From Microbacteriaceae bacterium PS02067 (lineage in GTDB: Bacteria; Actinomycetota; Actinomycetes; Actinomycetales; Microbacteriaceae): a stretch of DNA of 54,813 nt. This document shows positions 27,401-34,415 of this stretch, one piece after another. Position numbers and translations under genes: made by a program. The stretch covers positions 1-54,813 of the forward strand of contig JASCPG010000012.1 in assembly GCA_029960085.1 (NCBI GenBank), written 5' to 3'. Every line of letters starts with the position of its first letter. Positions within the stretch are counted from its first letter, which is position 1. The notes beneath the pieces are model-generated. The model was not told where the DNA came from, did not search any database, and saw only the letters and a program-made list of their open reading frames with translations.

Positions 27401-27938
27401 TGCGGAGGGTCTTCTCCTTGCGCCGGCGGTGCTTGAGGATGCCGGCGGCTTCTTCGATGAACCCGCGGCGGTCTTCGGGGGATGCCTGCAGCACGCTGTC
27501 GAGGCGCCCCTGCCCGACGATGACGTGCATCTCACGGCCGAGGCCGGAGTCGCTCAGCAGCTCCTGCACGTCGAGGAGTCGGCAGCCTTCGCCGTTGATC
27601 GCATACTCGCTCGCGCCGTTGCGGAAGAGCGTCCGGCTGATCGTCACCTCGGAGTACTCGATCGGGAGCGCCCCGTCGCTGTTGTCGATCGTGAGCTGGA
27701 CTTCGGCGCGGCCGAGCGGCCCGCGGGTCGAGGTCCCGGCGAAGATGACGTCCTCCATCTTGCCGCCGCGGAGGGTCTTCGCGCCCTGCTCCCCCATGAC
27801 CCACGCGAGAGCGTCGACGACGTTGGACTTGCCGGATCCGTTCGGTCCCACGATGCACGTGACGCCGGGCTCGAGGGCGAAAGTGGTCGGCTGCGCGAAC
27901 GACTTGAAGCCCTTGAGCGTCAGGCTCTTCAAGTGCAT
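24426..27938 (-). CDS. smc: chromosome segregation protein SMC
   Basis: 1170 aa, the usual length. ATPase of the condensin complex. N-terminal head: MHLKSLTLKGFKSFAQPTTF, Walker A GPNGSGKSNVVDALAWVMGE. Two long coiled coils (about 170-500 and 665-1010) flank the hinge (about 520-660, ERGGRGIRGLVGDAVKVRAG). The C-terminal head has the signature LLSGGERSLAAVALLTAIFK and Walker B YILDEVEAALDD. Normally followed upstream by mutM/rnc in relatives; here the small-ORF/GNAT cassette intervenes. Confidence 0.97.
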   Translation of the reverse strand: MHLKSLTLKGFKSFAQPTTFALEPGVTCIVGPNGSGKSNVVDALAWVMGEQGAKTLRGGKMEDVIFAGTSTRGPLGRAEVQLTIDNSDGALPIEYSEVTISRTLFRNGASEYAINGEGCRLLDVQELLSDSGLGREMHVIVGQGRLDSVLQASPEDRRGFIEEAAGILKHRRRKEKTLRKLEAMEANLTRLSDLAGELRRQLKPLGKQAEIAREAATIAAVVRDAKARLFADELVSLRTQLADHARNEQERHAERLVLQDQAEQLKLRIDLLEAQQRSEAVDGARGVAFGLERVQERLRSLYSLAGQRLALLEDDGTLPIDVATVSQATIDEARTEIDEISAGLGDAQDAAATAGREVIRARAELDALDSDIAAQSALVSEHDMRLTKLRGAADAAGSRLEAVRAAVERQQRALDAALARRAEAEETLAGVDPELTPEGSSAEHAAAYERAQRDATAAEGEVSTLRERLHGAEREVESLTAQTAALGRALDVRNAAASLIERGGRGIRGLVGDAVKVRAGYEAAIAAALGALAEGVLVEDVASALDLARTAADADLGRVDIVIAEGARMTPNLSGIPGVVPAVEVLTASDGILGILAFTAIVDGLDAAHAAGQALAEREVGGAVTIVTRTGEVVTEHTVRAGSGSGRSRLELAAERDAAADRLGEIRVVADSLREALADAQTAWDAARRHTKESLQSLREHDAALAAHAEQVNRATVRHEAAVAECERLEAGLAQAQGSVSEAEKAARVAGDALRAAQETPRPILDASARDGLLESLEQTRDAEMRARLDVETLKERVRAGEARVDQLIRQRERERAAAEEAARRAVIRRAQREIAAEVADTLPPLLDSVDRSVSQARVELQLAEQARTAVTAELGDLRSQDAAVRERLSGLTESVHGLELQMHEKRLHVTSLLERVSSELALDENILVAEYGPDQPVPAASEDEEPRPFDRATERRRLQDAERKLSQLGRVNPLALEEFAALEQRHAFLTEQLADLVQTRSDLETIIGELDERMQTIFLAAFEDTKTAFGEVFPILFPGGSGSITLTDPDNPLTTGIEVAVRPVGKKIERLSLLSGGERSLAAVALLTAIFKARPSPFYILDEVEAALDDANLGRLLGVFEQLRASSQLIVITHQKRTMEIADALYGVSMRQDGVSAVVGQRVREREAV

Positions 27939-28000
27939 GCGTCGTCCTCCGCGGGCCGGGTGTCGCCCCCACGCTAGCGGACGGATTCGCGCACACCCAC

Positions 28001-28030
28001 TTGACGCGCGCCGCGAAACGCCGCTAGTGT
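28001..28030 (+). promoter_or_regulatory. predicted promoter of the small-ORF/GNAT cassette
   Basis: TTGACG (28001-28006), an 18-base spacer and TAGTGT (28025-28030). It is the strongest consensus-like promoter seen in this region and predicts a transcript start near 28037, about 34 bases before the 30-aa ORF. Confidence 0.6.
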
Positions 28031-28070
28031 CACAGATCGCGTCTGAAGTACACGGAAGGAGGTCCTCGAC

Positions 28071-28163
28071 ATGATGATGCAGCAGAACACCGTTGGAGCA
28101 TTCGCTCCGGTGCGCGCCCGTGCGGGGATCGTCCGCTTCGGCGCTTTCGCAGCCGCCTGCTGA
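28071..28163 (+). CDS. 30-aa small ORF ending in cysteine, candidate leader peptide
   Basis: 30 residues: starts MMMQQNTVGAFAPV, then a basic middle (RARAGIVRFG) and ends AFAAAC. A strong ribosome site (AAGGAGG, 7 bases before the first ATG) and a promoter at 28001-28030 argue that it is translated. It is followed by about 180 bases with alternative hairpins before the next ORF. The last sense codon is TGC (Cys), so it may be a regulatory leader, with the ribosome pausing there. It could equally be a signalling or modified peptide. No match to a known leader family is recalled. Confidence 0.5.
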   Translation: MMMQQNTVGAFAPVRARAGIVRFGAFAAAC

Positions 28164-28171
28164 GCCGCGCA

Positions 28172-28198
28172 CCCGAGAGCTCTGCCCGTCCTCGGGCA
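28172..28198 (+). promoter_or_regulatory. two mutually exclusive hairpins after the 30-aa ORF
   Basis: CCCGAG (28172-28177) can pair with CTCGGG (28191-28196). Alternatively TGCCCG (28183-28188) pairs with CGGGCA (28193-28198) around a 4-base loop. The two use the same 3' bases and cannot coexist. A ribosome on the terminal Cys codon would cover the first arm and favour the second. An attenuation role is an inference. Confidence 0.3.
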
Positions 28199-28254
28199 TC
28201 CTCGCCGCCGCTCCCCTCGCAGTCCTGACGTGCGACCGCCCGCCTTCCCGGCGC

Positions 28255-28266
28255 GCTGTCGACAGC
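28255..28266. promoter_or_regulatory. 12-bp palindrome in the leader region
   Basis: GCTGTCGACAGC is a perfect palindrome 78 bases upstream of the 44-aa ORF. Possible protein-binding site or RNA hairpin without a loop; function unknown. Confidence 0.3.
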
Positions 28267-28344
28267 TTCGGGCGAGCGAATCCGCCGTATCCCGGCACCG
28301 TCGTCCACGGGGCGCCCCCGCCCCCCTCTCCGAAAGACACCACC

Positions 28345-28479
28345 ATGTCCGGCTTCCTGGCCACCCGTCATCCGCATGCTCCCGATCCCCAGCAGCGCCG
28401 CATCCGTCTCGCCGAGCGCGACCGCGAAGCCCGCGAGCTGGAGTGGCAGAACCGCCTGCGGATCCTTCCCCTTCTCTGA
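28345..28479 (+). CDS. 44-aa small charged protein
   Basis: 44 residues beginning MSGFLATRHPHAPDPQQRRI, then a strongly charged helical part (RLAERDREARELEWQNR) and LRILPLL. The ribosome site is weak (GAAAGA). It lies 58 bases before the GNAT gene and is likely in the same transcript. Helix-forming composition suggests a small binding partner; no family recognised. Confidence rests on position and codon usage only. Confidence 0.45.
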   Translation: MSGFLATRHPHAPDPQQRRIRLAERDREARELEWQNRLRILPLL

Positions 28480-28537
28480 CCCTCGACGCAGCGTGGGGCG
28501 GGCTGACCACCGCCCCACGCGAAAGGACCTGATCATC

Positions 28538-29620
28538 ATGAACACCCACCCCGAGGTCAAGTTCCGGCCTCTCACCGCCCCGGCATCCATGGACGAGCCT
28601 GGTGCGGACGACTTCCGTGAGTTCACCCGTGTGCGCAACGCGATCTACCGCGAGATCGCGGGCAACGACGACGACGCCTACACGCCTGAGGAACTGTTGC
28701 CGCACTACCAGCCGAGCGACGAGGAGATCCGCCACGCCTGGACGGTCATCCGCGACGGACACGTCATCGGGCGCGTCGGTGTCGACATGCCACTCGAGGA
28801 AGGATCGAAGACCGCGTTCTGGCTCGTGGAGCTGCTCGAGGCCCATTGGGGACTCGGAATCGGCTCCGCCGGGTATGCGCTCGTCGAGGAGACCGCCCGC
28901 GAGTACGGTCGGACCGTGCTGCAGTCGTGGGCGCAGCATCCCGACCAGCCCGGGCCGCGCCTCGAGCCGCCGACCGGGTTCGGGTCGATCCCCGAGGATC
29001 ACATGGCGCGGTTCTACCTGCGGCACGGCTACGCGCTCGAGCAGATCGAACGCGAGAGCGTCCTCGACCTGCCGGCGTCCGAGGCGACGGTCGCACGCCT
29101 GCTCGCCGACGCCGAGGCGGCTTCTGCGGGCTACCGCGTCGTGCAGTGGCAGCTGCCCACTCCCGCGGAGCACGCCGAGGGGTTCGCCTGGATGAAGTCG
29201 CGGATGTCGACGGACACGCCGATGGGCGCACTCGAGTTCGACGAGGAGACATGGGATGCCGAGCGCGTCGCCCTGCACGACAAGCGCGTGCTCGACGGCG
29301 GCCGCACGATGCTCGTCACCGCGGCGCAGCACATCGACAGTGGCGAGCTCGTCGCATTCAACGAGCTCGTGATCGGCGGTGACGCCCGCGCCGCGAGCCA
29401 CCAGGAGGACACGCTGGTGCTCAAGGAGCACCGCGGGCACCGTCTCGGCATGCTCGTCAAATGCGCGGGCCTCACCACGTGGCGCCGGGACATCGCACCC
29501 GATTCCCCGCGCGTCATCACTTACAACGCCGAGGAGAACCGCCCGATGCTCGACATCAACGAGGCGATCGGCTTCACGCCCAAGGCCTACAACGGCGCGT
29601 GGAAGAAGGTCCTGACGTGA
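28538..29620 (+). CDS. double GNAT-domain N-acetyltransferase
   Basis: 360 aa with two acetyltransferase folds in tandem. Domain 1 (about 1-190) has VIRDGHVIGRVGVDMPLEE, LEAHWGLGIGSAGYALVEET (acetyl-CoA loop, degenerate) and FYLRHGYALEQIERESV. Domain 2 (about 200-360) has SGELVAFNELVIGG, TLVLKEHRGHRLGMLVKC (acetyl-CoA loop intact) and VITYNAEENRPMLDINEAIG then FTPKAYNGAWKKV. Tandem GNATs include mycothiol synthase MshD, but this sequence is closer to generic double-GNAT proteins; the substrate is unknown. Start 28538 has AAAGGA upstream. The stop overlaps a 32-aa ORF. Confidence 0.88.
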   Translation: MNTHPEVKFRPLTAPASMDEPGADDFREFTRVRNAIYREIAGNDDDAYTPEELLPHYQPSDEEIRHAWTVIRDGHVIGRVGVDMPLEEGSKTAFWLVELLEAHWGLGIGSAGYALVEETAREYGRTVLQSWAQHPDQPGPRLEPPTGFGSIPEDHMARFYLRHGYALEQIERESVLDLPASEATVARLLADAEAASAGYRVVQWQLPTPAEHAEGFAWMKSRMSTDTPMGALEFDEETWDAERVALHDKRVLDGGRTMLVTAAQHIDSGELVAFNELVIGGDARAASHQEDTLVLKEHRGHRLGMLVKCAGLTTWRRDIAPDSPRVITYNAEENRPMLDINEAIGFTPKAYNGAWKKVLT

Positions 29621-29715
29621 CCGACGAGATCGTCCTCCGCCAACCGCAGCGCCGACCCGATGGGTTCCGCCCCGTGCTCTATGCGGAGGTGTGGCAGAAG
29701 AAGGTTCCGCTCTGA
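29617..29715 (+). CDS. 32-aa small protein coupled to the GNAT gene
   Basis: GTG start at 29617 overlaps the GNAT stop by 4 bp (GTGA). Sequence begins VTDEIVLRQPQRRPDGFRPV and ends LYAEVWQKKVPL. The coupling and non-random composition suggest it is made with the enzyme. No family recognised; it could be a subunit, an inhibitor or spurious. Confidence 0.45.
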   Translation: MTDEIVLRQPQRRPDGFRPVLYAEVWQKKVPL

Positions 29716-29762
29716 CACGCGCGTTAGGCTGAAACTTCCGATCCGATGGTCCGGGAGGCAGT

Positions 29763-30869
29763 GTGCGCGAGCCCGGAGGGCAGGGAACGGCACCGGCGGA
29801 GACAGCCGGACCAGACACCGAGACCTCGTCCGATCGGAGGCGATGGTGGCGCCGGGCATCCGTGCTCGTCGCGCTCCTCGTCTCCTCCCTGGTGGTGGTG
29901 CTGCTGACCTGGCCACAGATCTTCGGCGCGCAGCGCGCGTTCGGTATCGCGCAGCTGATCGCGTTCCGGGCGCCGCTCGCGATCGGGTGGGGCCTGCTGA
30001 CGGTGGCGGTGGCAGTCGTCGCGGTGTTGCTCGCCCGGCGGAACGATCGGCGGAAGCCCCTCCTCGCACTCGGGCTCGTCGTCGTCCTCGCAGCCGGTGC
30101 GCTGGGCAACGGTGCGGTCCTCCTCAGTCGTGGCTGGGATACCGGCGAACCGCTCCCCGCCGGGGACCTCGTCGTGCTCGCGTGGAACACACAAGGCGGC
30201 GCGACGTCACCGGACGAGATCGCCCGCGTCGCGGCGGAGGTCCGAGCCGACGTGGTGAGCCTTCCCGAGACCGACGAAGACGCGGCGGGCGACGTCGTAC
30301 GCCTGCTCGCCGCGCGGGGCATTGCCATGACTGCGCACACCGCCCGGGCTGACGGCGACTACGACTGGATCCCGACCTCGGTACTCATCGCCGACGGGCT
30401 CGGCGAGTACGCGCTGGATCGGGAAGCGGGGAGCACGCCCGGCCTGCCGAGCGGCGTCTGGAAGCGCGTCGACGGTGACGATGACGCGCCCGTCATCGTG
30501 GCCGCTCATCCCCTGCCGCCGTTGCCGAGCACCATGGACGCCTGGAAGGCGGGGCTCGAATGGGTGGGCGGCGCCTGCAGCACGTCCGGGCCGCACGTCG
30601 TCGTCGCGGGCGACTTCAACGCGACCGACGACCACCTGGCGGGTCTCGGCGCCGCCGGACACCTGATCGGATTGTGCGACGACGCGGCGCAGGAGGCCGG
30701 CGGCGCGGCATCCGGCACTTGGCCGGCGGACGTCCCATCGTGGGTGTCCTCACCGATCGACCACGTACTCCACGGCTCGGGATGGACGGCGCGGAGCGTC
30801 CGTGTGCTCGACGGCGATCCGGACGGCACCGACCACCGCCCGATCGTGGCCGTGCTCGATCGGCGGTGA
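29763..30869 (+). CDS. membrane-anchored endonuclease/exonuclease/phosphatase family protein
   Basis: 368 aa. Three N-terminal helices (about residues 31-50 VLVALLVSSLVVVLLTWPQI, 70-90 and 100-120) anchor an extracytoplasmic catalytic domain (about 130-368). The EEP active-site set is visible: LVVLAWNTQGGAT (Asn), DVVSLPETDED (Glu), VVVAGDFNATDDH (Asp/Asn), SPIDHVLHG and GTDHRPIVAVL (catalytic His). Substrate may be nucleic acid, phospholipid or inositol phosphate. The start is GTG at 29763, 47 bases after the cassette. Confidence 0.88.
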   Translation: MREPGGQGTAPAETAGPDTETSSDRRRWWRRASVLVALLVSSLVVVLLTWPQIFGAQRAFGIAQLIAFRAPLAIGWGLLTVAVAVVAVLLARRNDRRKPLLALGLVVVLAAGALGNGAVLLSRGWDTGEPLPAGDLVVLAWNTQGGATSPDEIARVAAEVRADVVSLPETDEDAAGDVVRLLAARGIAMTAHTARADGDYDWIPTSVLIADGLGEYALDREAGSTPGLPSGVWKRVDGDDDAPVIVAAHPLPPLPSTMDAWKAGLEWVGGACSTSGPHVVVAGDFNATDDHLAGLGAAGHLIGLCDDAAQEAGGAASGTWPADVPSWVSSPIDHVLHGSGWTARSVRVLDGDPDGTDHRPIVAVLDRR

Positions 30870-30920
30870 GAAGTGCAACGATGACCGTCGCGGCGCTCGA
30901 GCTTTTGGGACACTGAACCC

Positions 30921-31442
30921 ATGCACCTCGAAACTGCGCGCCTCCGCCTGCGGGAGATGACCGTAGCCGACCTGCCGGATCTCCGCGCGATCCTGCAGGA
31001 CGAGCAGACCATGACGGCGTACGAGGGTGCGTTCGATGAGACGATGACGCAGGCCTGGCTGGAACGGATGCTCGGACGGTACCGAGACGACGGCTTCGGC
31101 ATGTGGGCCGTCGAACTGCGCGAGAAGCCCACGATGATCGGCCAGTGCGGGCTCACGCGGCAGCACATCCTCTCGCAGGATGTCATCGAGGTCGGCTATC
31201 TCTTCAACCGCGCCTACTGGCATCAGGGGTATGCGACCGAGGCGGCTACTGCCTGCGTCGACTACGCGTTCGAGCATCTCAGAGTCGATCAGGTCTGGGC
31301 GCAGATACGCGACACCAACGTCGCTTCGGTGAATGTCGCGCGGCGCCTCGGGATGACCGAGCGCGGCCGCTTCGAGAAGCACTACCGCGGAGTCGACATG
31401 CCGCACATCGCATTCGCCCTTGACCGAGCGGATGCCGAGTAG
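30921..31442 (+). CDS. GNAT acetyltransferase, RimJ/RimL type
   Basis: 173 aa. Starts MHLETARLRLREMTVADLPD, the usual opening of ribosomal-protein-alanine acetyltransferase relatives. Acetyl-CoA site region: VGYLFNRAYWHQGYATEAAT, and the late motif NVASVNVARRLGMTERGRFE. Real substrates in this family range from ribosomal proteins to antibiotics. Two bases separate its stop from that of mutM. Confidence 0.92.
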   Translation: MHLETARLRLREMTVADLPDLRAILQDEQTMTAYEGAFDETMTQAWLERMLGRYRDDGFGMWAVELREKPTMIGQCGLTRQHILSQDVIEVGYLFNRAYWHQGYATEAATACVDYAFEHLRVDQVWAQIRDTNVASVNVARRLGMTERGRFEKHYRGVDMPHIAFALDRADAE

Positions 31443-31444
31443 CG

Positions 31445-32359
31445 TCAGCTCCTCCGCTGGCACTTCGGACAGAAGTGCGACCCGCGGTTCATGAAGCTCT
31501 CCCGGACGAGCTTCGTGCCGCACCGCGGGCATGATTCACCATCCCGCCCGTAGGCGTTCAGGGAGTGCGCAAAATAGCCGGCCTGTCCGTTGACGTTGAC
31601 GTACTGGCTGTCGAAGCTCGTCCCACCCTCGGCCAACGCACGCTCGAGCACCGCGCGCACCTCGGCCAGGAGGCGATTGACCGCCCGATCGGAGAGGGCA
31701 GAGCCGGGCGTCTCGGGGTGGATGCGCGCGGCCCACAGCGACTCGTCGGCGTAGATGTTGCCGACCCCGCTCACGACGGTCTGATCGAGGAGTATCCGCT
31801 TCACGGCGGAACGCTTCGCGCGAACGGATGCCGCGAAGCGGCCGTCCGAGAACGCGGGATCGAGCGGATCGCGGGCGATGTGGGCGACTTGCGAGGGGAC
31901 CTGCGGGGCATCCGTGCCCCATCCCCCGGCGGCGCCGTCGGCAGTCAGGACGAGCTGGTCCACGGCGAGCGATCCGAACGTGCGCTGATCGGAGAAGACG
32001 ACGGCGAGGTCGCCGTGCGCGGGGTGCGCGATGTCCAGGCGTATGCGCTCGTGCCGCTCGGGCTCGGCACCACTTGGACGCAGCAGCATCTGCCCGCTCA
32101 TCCCGAGGTGACCCACGATCGCCTCGGACGACTCTCCGACCGCACCTGCCGCGGGCTCGAGCGGCAGCCACAGGAACTTGCCGCGCCGCGCGGCCGCCGA
32201 CACGGTCCGGCCATTCAGGGCGCGCTCGAAGGACGCGGCATCGCCCGCGTGCCGGGTGAGCGCCCGGGGATCGAGCACCGTCACGGCCTCGATGCGCGCG
32301 CCGACGAGGGCCGGCGCGAGGCCCGCGCGGACGACCTCGACCTCGGGGAGTTCAGGCAC
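31445..32359 (-). CDS. mutM: formamidopyrimidine-DNA glycosylase
   Basis: 304 aa. Base-excision repair enzyme removing oxidised purines such as 8-oxoguanine. Starts MPELPEVEVVRAGL (Pro2 is the nucleophile, Glu3 the acid). Helix-two-turn-helix VVSGVGNIYADESLWAARIH and a C-terminal zinc finger with four Cys (CPRCG and CPKC separated by about 17 residues). It overlaps rnc by 8 bp. Confidence 0.96.
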   Translation of the reverse strand: MPELPEVEVVRAGLAPALVGARIEAVTVLDPRALTRHAGDAASFERALNGRTVSAAARRGKFLWLPLEPAAGAVGESSEAIVGHLGMSGQMLLRPSGAEPERHERIRLDIAHPAHGDLAVVFSDQRTFGSLAVDQLVLTADGAAGGWGTDAPQVPSQVAHIARDPLDPAFSDGRFAASVRAKRSAVKRILLDQTVVSGVGNIYADESLWAARIHPETPGSALSDRAVNRLLAEVRAVLERALAEGGTSFDSQYVNVNGQAGYFAHSLNAYGRDGESCPRCGTKLVRESFMNRGSHFCPKCQRRS

Positions 32360-33041
32360 GGTCGCTGAGCGCGTGCCAGACGGCCAGCGCGCCCGCCATC
32401 TCGGCCTGCTTCTTGCTGGAGCCGACGCCCGTGCGCGTCACCTCGCCGACGGTGACGGCGGCCGTGAAGACGCGATGATGGTCCGGGCCTTCCGACGTCA
32501 GGGCGTAGACGGGCGGCGCGAGCGCCGCCCGCGCCGCGAGCTCCTGCAGACTCGTCTTCGGGTCCATCGCGGCCCCGTAGCGCTCGGGGTCGGCCATGAG
32601 AGGTGCGACCAGTCGCAGCACGAGCGCGGTGGATGCCTCGGGGCCGGCCGAGAGGAACGCCGCTCCGAGGATCGCTTCCATCGTGTCGGCGAGGATCGAG
32701 TCCTTGTCGCGACCGCCGGTCTGATCCTCCCCGCGGCCGAGCCGGATGTGGGCTCCGAGCCCGATGCCGCGCGCGACCTCCGCGAGCGCGACGGTCGACA
32801 CGACGCTCGCCCGCCGCTTCGCGAGGGACCCTTCGTCGAGGTCGGGGTGTTCACGGAACAGATGCACCGTCACGGCCTGGCCGAGAATCGAGTCGCCGAG
32901 GAACTCCAGGCGCTCGTTGTGCGGCACGCCGCCGTGCTCGTACGCGTACGAGCGGTGCGTGAGCGCAAGCGACAGAAGCTCGGGGTCGATGTCGACCCCG
33001 AGCTTGTCGGTGAGCACCGTGTGCTCAGTCATCGCGTCCAT
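32352..33041 (-). CDS. rnc: ribonuclease III
   Basis: 229 aa. It cuts double-stranded RNA in rRNA precursors and some mRNAs. The signature HNERLEFLGDSILGQAVT is present, then DKDSILADTMEAILGAAFLS with the second acidic cluster, and a C-terminal dsRNA-binding domain (PKTSLQELAARAAL, GVGSSKKQAEMAGALAVWH). No clear ribosome site; ATG at 33041 (13 bases after rpmF) or 33032 are both possible. Overlaps mutM by 8 bp. Confidence 0.95.
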   Translation of the reverse strand: MDAMTEHTVLTDKLGVDIDPELLSLALTHRSYAYEHGGVPHNERLEFLGDSILGQAVTVHLFREHPDLDEGSLAKRRASVVSTVALAEVARGIGLGAHIRLGRGEDQTGGRDKDSILADTMEAILGAAFLSAGPEASTALVLRLVAPLMADPERYGAAMDPKTSLQELAARAALAPPVYALTSEGPDHHRVFTAAVTVGEVTRTGVGSSKKQAEMAGALAVWHALSDRA

Positions 33042-33054
33042 CAGGGCGCGACGA

Positions 33055-33264
33055 TCAGATGTCTGCGACCTTGCGGCCCTTGTACTCGAGGAACAGCTCG
33101 GTGCCCTGCGAGTCGGTGACGACCTTCGCCTGGTGCGGGCGGCTGTAGACGACCTTGCCGTTCTCGACCGTCTTGACGAGGGCGGGAGCCTCCGCCTTCC
33201 ACTGCGCACGACGCGAGCGCGTGTTGGAACGGGAGACCTTCCGCTTCGGGGGGTTACCTGCCAT
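33055..33264 (-). CDS. rpmF: 50S ribosomal protein L32
   Basis: 69 aa. Starts MAGNPPKRKVSRSNTRSRRA, the standard L32 opening. It lacks the zinc-binding cysteines found in some L32 forms; this C-minus version is often zinc-independent. It follows DUF177 by two bases, the usual DUF177-rpmF-rnc order. Confidence 0.96.
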   Translation of the reverse strand: MAGNPPKRKVSRSNTRSRRAQWKAEAPALVKTVENGKVVYSRPHQAKVVTDSQGTELFLEYKGRKVADI

Positions 33265-33266
33265 GA

Positions 33267-33830
33267 TCAGCTCTTCTCTGTTCGGGAGACGTCGGGGCGC
33301 GCGGCCACGTCGTCTTGGTCTGGGGTGAGGGCTTTCAGCGCAGCCCAACGCTCGTCGATCGGGGTTTCCGGCACGGCACCTGCTGTCAGCTTCTCGCCCG
33401 TGACCGGATCAAGGCCGGGGCAATCCGGCTGACATACCGGCTGGAATGGAAGCGACAGGACGATCGAATCCCTGACCAGAGTTTCAAGATCCACGTGGTC
33501 GTCTTGAACCTCGAAGTCGATCGCTTCCCCCACAGAATACCCGAAGAGCTCCTGAAACTCGACTTCGAGCGGCTCGGCGATGTCGGTGAGGCATCGTCCG
33601 CACACGCCCGTGTACCTCGTCTGCACGTCCGCGGTGACAAGGATGCCCTCGTGCACCGCCTCCAGACGCACCTCGAGGTCGACCGGTTCGCCCTTCCCGA
33701 CGGAGACGAGACCGTCGCCCCACTTCTCGGGGGCGGGCACCTCGATGTCGAACTCGCGCATCTCACCGGCGCGGTGCGCGATGTCGCGCACGGGGAAGAC
33801 GAACGGACCGCTCACATGCTTTCTGACCAC
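33267..33830 (-). CDS. DUF177 family (YceD) protein
   Basis: 187 aa. Family pattern: MVRKHVSGPFVFPVRDIAHR, then TRYTGVCGRCLTDIAEPLEV (Cys pair) and LSLPFQPVCQPDCPGLDP (second Cys pair), suggesting a metal site. YceD-type proteins accompany rpmF in most bacteria and affect 23S rRNA levels in plants and bacteria. Co-transcribed with rpmF and rnc. Confidence 0.94.
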   Translation of the reverse strand: MVRKHVSGPFVFPVRDIAHRAGEMREFDIEVPAPEKWGDGLVSVGKGEPVDLEVRLEAVHEGILVTADVQTRYTGVCGRCLTDIAEPLEVEFQELFGYSVGEAIDFEVQDDHVDLETLVRDSIVLSLPFQPVCQPDCPGLDPVTGEKLTAGAVPETPIDERWAALKALTPDQDDVAARPDVSRTEKS

Positions 33831-33867
33831 CCGTCCATGGTATCGGGGGTGGTGCCGGGTGCGGCGG

Positions 33868-34365
33868 TCAGACGGAACGGGCGCCCGTGTCGAGGAACCG
33901 CGCGACGGGACCGGGGACGAACGGCGACACGTCTCCCCCGAGCGCCGCGACCTGACGGACGAGGGAGCTCGACACGAGCGCGTGCGACGGGTCTGGCAGC
34001 AGGAAGACGGTCTCGATCTCCGCGAGGTGACGGTTCACGATCGCCATCGGCGTCTCGTAGGCGACGTCGACCTGCGAACGGATGCCCTTGACGAGCACCC
34101 CGGCATCCACATCCTGCGCATAGTCGACGAGAAGGCCCATGCTCCACGAGGCGACGACGACGTTGCCGGCGATCTCCTGCTCGGCGATCGACTGCTCGAG
34201 CAGGCTCAGTCGCTGCGCGATCGGCAGCATGGCCTCTTTGCCCGGATTGTGGACGACGAGGACGTGGAGCTCGTCGTAGAGCCCCGCGGCACGCCGGATG
34301 ACGTCGAGATGACCGAGGGTCGGCGGGTCGAAAGAGCCCGGCACCACCGCGATGCGGTTGTTCAT
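33868..34365 (-). CDS. coaD: phosphopantetheine adenylyltransferase
   Basis: 165 aa. Penultimate step of coenzyme A synthesis: ATP plus 4'-phosphopantetheine gives dephospho-CoA. Nucleotidyltransferase motif [18 protein letters not shown] (TxGH type), [15 protein letters not shown], and [20 protein letters not shown] (ISSTxxR-like). It lies 37 bases before DUF177 on the same strand. Confidence 0.96.
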   Translation of the reverse strand: MNNRIAVVPGSFDPPTLGHLDVIRRAAGLYDELHVLVVHNPGKEAMLPIAQRLSLLEQSIAEQEIAGNVVVASWSMGLLVDYAQDVDAGVLVKGIRSQVDVAYETPMAIVNRHLAEIETVFLLPDPSHALVSSSLVRQVAALGGDVSPFVPGPVARFLDTGARSV

Positions 34366-34415
34366 GGCACCCAGCCTAATCGGGGCGACCTGTGGCTCCG
34401 TATCGCGGCGTCACG

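Noticed and set aside
28093..28344. N-terminal extension of the 44-aa ORF back to 28093
   Set aside because: The added part overlaps the 30-aa ORF, is Pro/Arg/Ser-rich without features and has no ribosome site.
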